From contig CM036618.1 in NCBI GenBank assembly GCA_020746105.1, positions 13,189,001 to 13,253,000 of the forward strand: a stretch of 64,000 nucleotides of DNA, written 5' to 3'. Positions 26,041 to 36,585 of this stretch are shown here, in pieces. The translations under genes and the position numbers were made by a program. The notes below the pieces were generated by a model that saw only the letters and a list, made by a program, of their open reading frames with translations, made no database searches and had not been told where the DNA came from. Within the stretch, counting starts at the first letter, position 1, and each line of letters begins with the position of its first letter. This DNA is from Trogon surrucura. Its lineage: Eukaryota > Chordata > Aves > Trogoniformes > Trogonidae.

Positions 26041-29000
26041 AAATATTTGAAAGAGGTACTAATTCAATGTATCCCACAAGTAACAGCAAATAACTAGCAA
26101 ACAATTCTCTAGATCATTCCCATCTAAATACAGCAAACTGCTTTGTGACTGAATAACTTGCATTAACAGACTTTGTTAAGCTAATTAACAACACGTTATG
26201 GCATTAAGTGATATTTACATACTGACAGAAGGATCACTGATAACATTACATAGGAAAAAAAATGCAATGCATGCTATACTGAAGTAACATTTTTAGTCTC
26301 CTATATCACATCTTCCTGCCCCAATATTACACAACCCAGAAAAAAGAAGAAATCCAGATTTACAAGAAGCTACATCTTGGGCCTTGCACCAAAATGTGGG
26401 GAGTTAGAGCACTGACGAGAGTGATTCCACAGACAAAGCAGACAGACACACAGAAAGAACACAGCTGTATTCAACATCTGTTCACGGTGTACTGGGGCTT
26501 CTTACAGGCTTCTCTCTGAAACTCCCGTTCCAGCAATACTTGGATACAAAACCAGCCGTTCAGATCGTGTCCTAGGGTGTATCTACACTGCAGCTGGAGC
26601 AGAGCATGTACCTGAGCCAGCACTCACCTCGCTGGCTTTCCCACTGCCGACAGCCCCGTTGGGGCAAAGCAGAGCGTGGTGTTGGCTGCACAACCTGCTC
26701 ATGACCCGAGCACATAAGCCGCGCTAAGCGCTGTATTGCTGAGTCTGGCTTGCTGCAGGTACATCATACATTTGGTTTAGGGCTAGTTTGAGTGTGTCAG
26801 CATACTTCATGCACAACCCAATGACTCCAGAATAAATGTATCCTAATTAGCTCTGCGGGAGATGGACTCGGTCGCCGCTATCAGACACGCGTTGGTTCAA
26901 AGTCACTCCATGAAATCCCTGAACAAGCATCTTATCTTTCTGCACAGGTTGTAGTTACAGTATCTCTCGTATGTCGTTAAAATTTTAATAGAAGTATTTA
27001 CCCTTATAGCATTGAACATACAGCTGCACTTCACAGAACACATACAAAGGCCGGATCCTTGTTTTGTGAAGCTCACAGTTTAAAAAACAAACACAAAATC
27101 ACTGTTAAAATGCAAGACGAAGGAGGCATCTGCCATGCACAGCCAGGTGTCGTTACGGAGAGACTCTTAGGCAAGAGGAGCCTGCTGGAGCAGAATCAAA
27201 GAAGAGAGGAAGCAGAGCCAGAGAGGGAAGAAAAAAGGGATCAGTAAAAGCTGAAGGATGAGATAAGCCATGAGGCAGAGCTAGTACCTGCTGACACTTC
27301 AGGATTACATTCTCATACAACAGAGTGGGAAGCCTGGATGAGTAATGGCCACCTCTCAAACCATGTAGAAACTAATATTACTTATTGAACTGTGTTCCAG
27401 CAGCACCTCTTTGTGGTAGACACCTGAGAAAAATGTAAAGCATCATAACCCCATTCCAACCACCCTATTTCCCCAGACAAAAATTAAAATAAATCAGAAA
27501 TAGTCATTTAACTAAATAGCTAGCCACTTGCCCCATGTGTGCCACAGCAAGAGACAGCTCCTGTAAACCAAATTTGTTAATGGAGAATCACAAAGGCTCC
27601 TTTGTGATCTACTTACCATACCTGAGGAGGAAAATGGAGCCTTAGAAGCTACTTTTCTTAAGTGCTTTGGCATTTCAGTAATACAGTTGTGCTATTACAG
27701 TTGTACTGTTAGAAATTCACTGACAGAAGGCAGGCATATTTTATGTACTTATATGGGCAAACCAGTCCGAGATTCTTTCACTCTCCTCTTTTAAGGATGC
27801 GTAACAAAAATTTTAACAAGGTAAAACATCCAACTTTGTGATTTCAAGGCGAAAAAGCATGTTAATCTTCTCTATTTTCTCATTCTGCATGGATGCCAAG
27901 GACCAGATTCCAAGCCCACTGGAGCACACTGCAGAGCATCTTTTGACCTTACCAGCTGGTTGATGTAATAAGATCCAAAAGTACTAACATACCTAAGTCA
28001 GATGCAAAAAAAACCCACAAAACAAATCCATGTGCAAAATACGCATCAAGCTTTGTTAGGGGGCATTTGAAGATATGGCCCTTTCATATAAATCAGTCTA
28101 ATTTGCAAAAATCGTCAGTGTTATCCAATGTTTTATGGATCAAACTACAATTCCTTTTCAGGTTATCATACTGTCAAATGGCAAGTCCTTTATGCAATTC
28201 AAAACAAGTATTTCAAGACCATTCCTGAATGTTGGTACTCATTTGTATAATTTAAATAAAATACACAATTAAAATGAAAAATAATTGCTTAAAAGAAGTC
28301 CAGTATAAATTCTGTTGTAATGAAAGAACATTGACTATAGTGATATTGACCGGTTATGTGCTGGATTTTAGCAATAATTGTGCAAATAACTTTTTGCAGT
28401 GTTATCCATTACATAGGCTAATTTTCTCTTCAGTGATAAGACCTTGTAAAAACATTCACCTTTACTAACTTCTGAAAATCACGATTTTCTTTTTATATAT
28501 ATCAACCTCTTTTAAAAAACAAAAGCATTTTAATTTGAACTACTAAATAATACCCCAAATTTCACTCTCTAAGAGTCTTCAGTTACTTTGTATTTCTGAA
28601 TATAGAAGATAAGAGCACACAGAAATACACTGTATTCTAAAAGCTTTTATAAACAAGATGTTCTAATTTTAGAGGACTCCATTCTGAATAAAGTCTAATT
28701 AAATACACAGGTATTCTCAAATGCAGTTCACAAAGAGGATAATATTCAGCTGCCCTCACTGCCATTTAATTCCATCTCACAGTGAATGATTTAACATCTA
28801 CTTTTGAGTAAAAACATTTTATACTAAATGAAACACTAGCCTTTTAGTAAAAAAAAAATAACATATTCCAGTAACATACTGCCTTTCAGAAATTATTTTT
28901 AGATACTAAAATCAAGTTATAGATACTTCATGTATAACTGGTTCAACAGCTGACCTATTTAATATTCTTTCAACTATTTCAGGGATTGACTGGCCCAAGA

Positions 29001-32000
29001 ACTGGCGATGAAGACCAGAATGAAGATGTGAGGTGTGTGTTTTAACACTAAGAATAATAAACTATTAGAAAAGCTTAGGGAGAATTGAGATAAATTTTCT
29101 ATTACCTGTGGTCTTTAAATACAGCCTGATTATTTAGAAAATAAAAAATCTATGTAATTCACGAACAGGAAACTAGACAGAGACATCACTGAGTTAAATG
29201 TTATGGACTCTGACAGACACCTGGTTAAAATTCTCATTATTCTCCCTTCTAAAGCTCAACATTCATGAACATTTATGAATCTGAAAGCTTTCATCTCTAG
29301 ACCACAACTTCCTATTTAGCTACAAGTTAAAACTGATTAAACTAATTTTCATCAAAAGGTTTAGAGCCTTGTACTTATTAGTTTAAAAGCTCTACAAATT
29401 ACTGTTTTCTTCCTAAGTATATATTTTGACTTGTACAATGCTGACGGTATATTCTTCATCAAAGTCTGAACAACCGAGATAACACCATTGATTTTTATTA
29501 TACTGGTTGATTCAGCTCACTTGGAGTTAAACAAAATTCCACTATTTCCTTATGCCTGACTGTGGTATGAAAATACCTTGGTAGGACCCGCCAAAAAAGT
29601 TAAACCACCACTTATAAGTCTTATGATCATGGTTCTCAGTTTTTACATCTTTTATTCAACGAACTTTGAGAAAGTCCAACTTAGTGAACAAGACATAGGT
29701 AAAATGATCCTTTACAGTATTTAGTAAACTATACAGTGGAGCTGCATAAAACAATTATACTTTTCTGTAAATTCTGTAAAACTAAATCCGCTTTAAGTCA
29801 AAAGTAATTATATGTCATTTTAAACAAGTCTAGTGTCTCATAAATATTAGTGTAAAAACTAAAAAAAAAAAAAATCACCATTACAGTTTGTTTTTTTCCC
29901 CACACATCAATTTAAAGAAAATCTTCAATAATATCTGTACTACTTCTTCATTTGTCCTTGACAGAATTTCAGAATACATCGTGTTTAGGTCAATAAAAGG
30001 TGCATTTGCCATCTCACTCCAAATGAACAGTTTATTTCAATTAACTGTGGTTTACAAGTTATTTTACATAACGCATTCTGTTCCTTCCCCTCCTCAGGGG
30101 AATAATCACCAAGAAAAACAGCTTGATATTTTTATAGACACACCAGTGAAACTGAGTATCAAGTGATTTCTATCTCTTCCTCTCCTCCAATTGCCTCCTT
30201 GAAACTACTTACTTTTTACAACTTTCAGTTATGAAACAATATGCCTTTTCCCACATGTGTATTATTGGTTCTTTGGGTTGTATTCATATCTAAATGTGGA
30301 AAAGATCCTGAAAACAGAGAGCCTGTGGATAATGTCCGCATAAAGTTTAAAACACAAATTGAAAAAAAAATACATATTTATATTCTTGGCAACTTAAATC
30401 ATAACTTAAAAAGCAATATGGATTTGAAGCACTACCCAGAGATTTTGTAGTCCATGGGCAAGTATCCTTTTATCACCTGTTTCATTATCTTTGAAAAGGA
30501 TGATAGCAATTACTCTCAGAGCAACAGTATAAAATCCAAAAGATGAGATTCTCTCTTTCTATGAATACAGATAAGCGCTGGAGCTGAGGTAAGAAAGCGC
30601 CTCCCTGTGCTGGGAGCCCATCTGAATCCTTACATCTTACAGCCTTATTTTTGCTGCATTCCTGTACCAGGCAACCTTTTCAGCAATGCCACGTATAGAG
30701 AAGTCATAAAGTTGTCACGATTTTTTCCACAAAACTAAGGGAAATAAACAGTGAAGAAGAAGCGGATTGGTAAAGAGACAAGCGATCCAAAGATGTGATT
30801 AAGACACACAAAGGTCAGAGAGGAAACAAAATTACACTCCGAAGGAGGAACAAAAAAAACCCGAAGATGCACAGAATGGCAAAAGGTGTTCAAATGCAGG
30901 TAATGGGGACCCACAAGAAAATGGGGACAGATGAAACAGTCTAGGCTCACTACACTGAAGTCTGAGTCAAAATTAGGCATGAGAATAATGCAGGAAGATC
31001 ACACGTTGCTTGCTTTTCTTTACTAGCATAAGAGAAAACTAAAGGACCGTACAGAATCCACTGGCAATCAAAACCTTTCTGAAACAAGCTTCTTTTTGGA
31101 CCACTCTAACGTCAAAGGGTATTTAGCCCCAATCCACACTGATAAAACAATAAGCATTAGAAACAAAGGGATGAAGACCAGTGCTGAATATGTTTGACAT
31201 CATAGACAAGGATTACAGTTTCTCATGGTAAATGCTATGCATTTTAATTCCAAGTACTTTAAAAACAAATTTGCCTATTGTATTTTAAAATTTCTAATTT
31301 TAATTAGTGTACATTGCTGTTTAACTCACAATTAGGGGACAATATCTGCCTGCAATATCTGCCCAAGTAACATAAACTTTTGGAAATCCATGGGAATCTA
31401 CAAAACTGACGGAACTGAATACCTAAAATAGGAGCGTGAGGCATAGATACAATACAAAAACCTCAGGAGTGCACAAGGCAGCCAGACATAAAATTAGAAT
31501 TCCAAAAACTGAAAATACTGAACCAGAACAACTGCTTGCAAAGTAAACACTTTTGGAAGCTCCCATAACAAAGCTCAACATATTAATCTGTTAAAGGTAA
31601 TCTATATTCTTAGATTTAGATCCAGTGTGCAGCTATACTGAGAGCACAACGGGAAAGAAAAGTCAAGAGGGCGATACCATCCCCACACACTGAAAAGAGA
31701 AGAAATGGAGCTGCGGGAGCATGGTGCTGCAGCCCATTCTCCACGCCCTCGAGCGGAAGATCCCCCGCGCACCCTGGGACATGCTGCAGTCGGGAGGATG
31801 TCCCATCCAGGGACACAGGAGGTGCCTTTTGCCAGAGCCAGCTTCACCGCATCACTTCCATCCTGCATAGCCAGCCCGACTTCTGAACCAGGAGCCTTCT
31901 GCTCTGCCCTGTCCCCCATCACATCCCAGCTGGGCTTTGCCCGACCATTCTGGCCAGAGAGTAATTTTTCTTCTGACTGGTACTGTAGTGGGCTATGAGC

Positions 32001-33109
32001 TATGACTATTCTGGTACATTACATCAGGGGAGTGCACGCAGGGAACTGCACAACGGGACTGACAGCAGCGGGGACATCTCTGGCACACGCTCCGCGGTTG
32101 CGAGGTTACGTAATGCTGTGACAGTCTGAAGTAGATGTCGCGCGATGACACTGCTGATGCGGTGTCAATACCTGGACTTTCCAGAACACGAGACACATCG
32201 AAATATCAGTGGTGTAACCCTATGTAGGGGTATGCAATTGTATGGGGCAAGAAGATAGGGCAACCTAGAAAACTGATTAAACATGGCAGTTCTATGTCAG
32301 AGAAGTTTGTGGCTACACTCCTTCCGAGTCCAACAAGATAGGGATTCAGCCCTTAATTAAAAGGCAGGAATAATACATAATGAAGATTAAGAACGTTTCC
32401 TTATTTTTCCTTGGCAGCAGCATTAACCCAGACTACTTTATTCTTTGTTTGAATGGAGAAGCAAAATGTAATTAAAGTTTTAATTAAAATTGATCACAGT
32501 CCACAAACGTGAAATGGATAGTGCTGTTCTAACACTGTACTGGAAGACCTTTCAAGTAAACCGGTGTTCTTAAATGAACTGTGTTCTTTTTAAAAAGCCA
32601 TTCTGTCAAATAAAAGGGAAGTAGTGAAAACTAATGGGTCTGAAAGTGCATCATAAAAACAAACTACTAGTAAGCATGTATTCTGAAAAGGCCAGTGAAT
32701 GTGTATTTTACAAAGACTGAGTTTCTTCACATATTTATTTTTCCTCTGAATGTGAGGAATCTGTTTCGTACCATATCCCAGTCACTAAATATGTGCATCT
32801 TTTTCTTCTTCATAAAGAGGTGGTGCCAGTACCTCAGAAGTTGAACTTTTAAATATATGAAGGAAGAGAACACCCATTCACAGGAACACTGCTAAATGTT
32901 CCTAAATATTGCCAAAAATATTTTGCCAACAGAATCGTTGGGAGAACTACCTGCATCTCTTAAATACATCTGTTACATCAACATCTTCTGTACATGGAAC
33001 TTATTCATATATTTGGCCTTTTGCTAATTGGCCATGGCTCTGGTGTGCAAATTATCACACTTCAATTTTAATGAAAAGGGCAGGGTTTTTAACTACCCTG
33101 TTATCTGCG
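26041..33109. other. Non-coding, with a CpG-containing patch at 31.6-32.2 kb
   Basis: AT-rich to about 31.6 kb. A GC-richer patch at about 26,540-26,760 and another at 31,650-32,170 stand out. The latter has several CpG, a perfect 8-base palindrome TTACGTAA (32,106-32,113), which is the PAR-bZIP/E4BP4-type site, and a TGACAC/GTGTCA inverted repeat (32,146-32,167). A candidate small plus-strand exon at 28,983-29,032 is discussed in the findings. Confidence 0.5.
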
Positions 33110-33611
33110 CGGTTTCTCTGCCGGCCGAAAAGCCCGGCGGTGCAGGTAACCGCCGCTCCCCTCCCCCGGTTTTGCCGCACCGTTTCGGGCGATGCGGGAG
33201 TTGGGAGCGCGGTTCCCCCCGAAGGAACCTCCGCAGCGGGAGGGAGCTCCGGCGGCCCCGAAGGCTGCGCAGCCCCGGGTTGGGGCTCCCCCTCCCGCCC
33301 CAGGAAGGTGGAGAGCCCCGTCCTACCTCCGAAAAAGCCCCTCAACGGGCTCCTCCAGGGGCGGAGAAAGGGGGGGGCTGCGGTTGCGTAAGATCAGGCT
33401 CCCCCCTCAATCCGATTTCAAACCCGTTTCTCCCCACGTCGGAGGCCGGAGCAGCCAAGGCTGGTGGCGGCAAGGCACGGGAGTGTCGCAGGCGTGTGGA
33501 GGGGGGGGACATCCCAGCAAAGGAAAGGTTCGTGAGGCTGGAGACAGGATGTGGGGGAGGGGGACGGGGACCTTGCAGGTGGCTTCATGCAGGTAGGGGA
33601 CCGCCCGGCTC

Positions 33612-33857
33612 GGGGTGGTGGGGGGGAAGGGGGCGGGAGGAACACGATGCGTTGCCCAGTGGAGGCAGTGGGGAGAACTGGAGACTCGGAGGAGGGTGGG
33701 GACACCCCGGGGGGTGGGGAGAAGCCTTGCACCGGGGGAGCCAGAGAGCAACGAGCAACTGGGGCCGACGCGGGGCGGGGGGACCCGCGGGGCGCGGAGG
33801 AGCGGACTGTGCGGGAGGGAAGGCAACGCGGGGGTGGGGGGGGTGGGGGGAGATGGG
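33612..33857 (+). other. G-rich tracts with quadruplex potential inside the CpG island
   Basis: The plus strand has clustered G runs separated by one to four bases at 33,612-33,637 and 33,830-33,857, both fitting the four-run pattern expected of G-quadruplexes. A homopolymer of 13 G lies separately at 35,381-35,393. For leftward transcription these are on the template strand. Function is not shown; such runs are common in bird CpG islands and are hard to sequence accurately. Confidence 0.6.
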
Positions 33858-34602
33858 GCTTTCCAGCATCCTCGGCGGCGAGAAGCCCGCACCGCCCTGC
33901 ACCGCGCATAGACCGCGTGTCCTGAAGCGGCACCCCCGTGCGCTGGGCAAGCCTCGCCGCCGCGGTGCGGTGCTCAGCGAGCTCTCCCGGCACCGCACTA
34001 CCGGGATCCGGCCCTTCCCGGCTAAACAGCTCTTCACGAGGGTGCTGAGAAGAGGAGCGAGAAGAAGCCCCCCCCCTACCGCGGGGCAGAGGCAGGCATG
34101 CCTCCCCCTCGCCTCCGCACACGCAGCACATCTTCCCCGGGGGCGGACAAGTCATTTTTAAGCGGTCCTTGCGCGCCAAGTTGCGCAGTCCACGCTGTCC
34201 CTCGCCCGCACCCGCCTCCCTCCATCCCTCCGCGGCCCGTGAGAGCCCCCGCACTCCTCTCCGCGCGGGTGAGCGCGGAAAACGCCTCGCTTCCCCCCCC
34301 CCACCCCCCTCCTGGCTGCTCACGATCCGCCTCGACCTGCTCCTCCTTTTGTTTCGATCTCTGGGAAACGAATTTCTCCCTCCTGCCGTCTCCTTCGCCT
34401 TCTTCTCCTGCTCCTCAAGCCTTCGCGTGGGCAAGGGCTGGGATCGCACACCGGCTTTTGTTATCTCCTCCCACCTCCATCTTCACTCCGACCGATGCCC
34501 GAGCAGCTCCTCCGCCCCGCAACAGACCCCGCCGGAGGGGCCGGGCGAGCGCGCCCCTTTGCAAACGCAACACAAGGCTCATCCTGCACACACCGCGCGT
34601 GT

Positions 34603-34641
34603 TAAATAAAATAAAATAAAACACTTTTTTTTTAAAAAAAA
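34603..34641. repeat. AAATA pentamer repeat plus T9A8 palindrome inside the CpG island
   Basis: An AT-only patch interrupts the GC-rich island. It has four tandem AAATA-type units (34,603-34,622) followed by nine T and eight A (34,625-34,641), a perfect dA:dT palindrome. The composition is opposite to its surroundings. It may be a small simple repeat or a nucleosome-excluding tract. Confidence 0.7.
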
Positions 34642-35328
34642 GTCCCTTACAGGCAGTAAGAATATCGAGAAAGCGATCGCAAAGATGGGGAGCACTTCTG
34701 CCTTCCCACAGGCTGTGATGACCTTGCGAGGAGCGCTCTTGATCTTCGGTTTCGCGCGGTCTTTTTTTTTTTTTTCCTATTATTATTCCCTACTGGAAAA
34801 AAATAACGACCTTTTCTCTAACTCTTTTCCAATGAACGCCAAAGACTCCCGCTTCCACGAGAACATTTCCAAGCGCAAACTGTTACGCGACAAATCAATG
34901 CCTCCTTGTGATGCCGCCGGTGTTTCTATCCGGATCGCTGCCGGATTCGGTCCCTCCTGTCGCACCGTCTCGCCGTGGGCACAGTTTCTCCCCATCTCGC
35001 CCGCGGAACCACAACTCCCGCACACGCCGCGGCGGGAACCAACGGCGCACATCAACTTTCCCGGCGGCGGAGCAGGATGATACCCGAGCGCTGAGCACCG
35101 ACCGCGCCGACCACACCGTCCCCGGCGGCTCCCGCCGTCCCGCCGCGCTCGCACGCACCCAGGGAGGGGAAGCCCCGCGCGGGGCAGCCCTAGGCAGCCT
35201 CGTCCCTCCCGACCCCGCCGCCGGCACCTCGGTAAAGGTTCCCGTTCGCCCCTCTTTCAGCGTGCGGGCGGGTGCCGAGGCACAGCCCCCTCCCACCTCC
35301 CCCCCGCCCCGGTTTCTCCCCGGGGCGC

Positions 35329-35340
35329 ACTTACTGGAGC
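35329..35340 (-). other. Candidate 5' splice site of a minus-strand first exon
   Basis: Read on the minus strand the bases are CTCCA|GTAAGT, so the intron side matches the consensus at all six positions, though the last exon base is A rather than G. The exon would lie at higher coordinates, in the most CpG-dense part of the island (about 35,335 to 35,600-35,750). A weaker alternative donor, GAG|GTAGGA, lies at 33,326. Transcription start is not resolvable from sequence. Confidence 0.4.
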
Positions 35341-36084
35341 GCCGAGGGATGTCCGCGGTGCGGAGGAGGGCGCCGGGGCCGGGGGGGGGGGGGTGGTGCT
35401 GTCCCGCCGGGGTGCTGGAGCCGGAGGGACGCCGGCTCGGTGCGCGCCCGCCCGCCGCTCGCGCCGCAGCTCACTACGCGCCGCCGCCGCGCGCGCGCCC
35501 CCGCTCCGCCCCGCGCGCCGCCCGCCCGCCCCGCACTGCAGACCGACGCCCCGCGCCGCCGCCGCGCACGCGCCGCCCCGCGCGTCGAGCATGCGCGCGC
35601 CGTCGCGGGCGCGAGGGAGGGGGAAGCGCGAGCGGGGGCGCGGTGGATCCGGAGCGTGGTGTCGGCGCGGAGGGAGCGCGGGACGGGCGGGAGGGGCGAG
35701 GCCAGAGGGGAAGCCCCGGGGCGGGCGGAACCGGGGGCCGGAAAGCCCGGGGCCCCCCCCGCGGGCGTCGGGGCTGCTGCTGTGGAGTTGGCCTCAGTGT
35801 CGTTCCCGGTGATAAGAACATCGGGGGCCGCGGCCCGCCCGGAGCTCCCGGTGCCAGGCGTCATGTGCGGAGTCGTGGCCTTGTGCCGTGGGCCGCGCTT
35901 CAGTTGGCGGCATCAGGCGAGTGGGACCGGCCACATGCATGCGGGAACAACGCTGCGCGGGGCAGGGTGTGCCCGCGTTGGTGGCACTGGCGCCCCACAC
36001 ATGTAGCCATGATGTGTGTGCAGGCACCACGTTGCATTGCAAGCCATGGCTTTGTTGTTGGTTCCTTCACAAGCTTCTTAAAAT

Positions 36085-36585
36085 AGCATAGAATCATGGA
36101 ACGATGGAGTGTTTTGGGTTGGAAGGGACCTTTAGAGATCATCTAGTCCAACACCGCTGCAGTGATCAGAGACATCTTCAGATCAGGTTGCTCAGAGACC
36201 TGTTGAACCTGTTTCCAACAATGGGGCTTCTGCCACCTCTTTGGGCAACCTGTGCCAGTGTTTCACTGCCCTGGTAAAAAAAAAAAATCTTGTATCTAGC
36301 TTAAAAAAAATAATCTTGTATCTAGTCTGAATCTCTCCCCTTCTAGTTTAAAACCTGTGTCTTATCACAACAGGCCCTGCTCAGAAGATTGGCCCCATGT
36401 TTCCCCCTTTAAGTACTGGAGCCATCTCTTCTCCAGGCTGAACAACCCCAACGCTCTCAGCCTGTCTTTGTAGGGGAGGTGCTCCAGCCCTTTGATGGTT
36501 TTTGTGGCCCTCTGGAACCACTCCAACAGGTCAAGGTCTTTCCTGTGCTGAGGACTCCAAAGCTGAGCACAGTACTCCTGGTCTT
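36085..36585 (-). repeat. CR1 LINE 3' part beside the large CpG island
   Basis: Antisense CR1 with tail at 36,085, then the GGTTGGAAGGGACCTTTAGA block, and ORF2-derived blocks up to the GTGCTGAGGACTCCAAAGCTG segment near 36,545. A short internal duplication (ATCTTGTATCTAG at about 36,288 and again at 36,314) with A-runs lies in the middle. It begins about 200 bases outside the CpG island. Confidence 0.92.

Larger units (their letters stand above)
33110..35900 (-). promoter_or_regulatory. Large CpG island, probable VSNL1 promoter and 5' region
   Basis: About 2.8 kb is very rich in G+C and CpG, with boundaries against AT-rich DNA on both sides. GC-box-like motifs are frequent, and densest near 35.4-35.8 kb. 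In mammals the gene divergent from RAD51AP2 is VSNL1, whose first exon is non-coding. By synteny this island would be the VSNL1 promoter with transcription running leftwards, and 1-33 kb would be intron 1. A good minus-strand donor at 35,334 supports leftward transcription. No VSNL1 coding exon was found in the window. The island itself is certain; the gene assignment is inference. The many long frames here (up to nearly 400 codons, both strands, all overlapping) are low-stop artefacts. Confidence 0.6.

Noticed and set aside
26540-26760. GC-richer block with a TGTATCTACACTGCAGC motif reminiscent of DNA transposons in reptiles
   Set aside because: No terminal inverted repeats or target-site duplication found, and the resemblance is too short.
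1-33109. VSNL1 coding exons on the minus strand
   Set aside because: I looked for reverse-complemented EF-hand and N-terminal coding stretches by eye and found none; they probably lie left of base 1. A translated search would settle it.
33028-34161. 377-codon plus-strand frame, with overlapping 343-codon minus-strand frame at 33,418-34,449
   Set aside because: Both lie in the CpG island, where stop codons are rare. Their products are Gly/Arg/Pro low-complexity and both strands are open at once, so they are composition artefacts.
34908-36086. 392-codon plus-strand frame and several overlapping frames
   Set aside because: Same reason: Pro/Arg/Ala-rich with no domain, crossing the most CpG-dense part of the island and running out into unrelated DNA.
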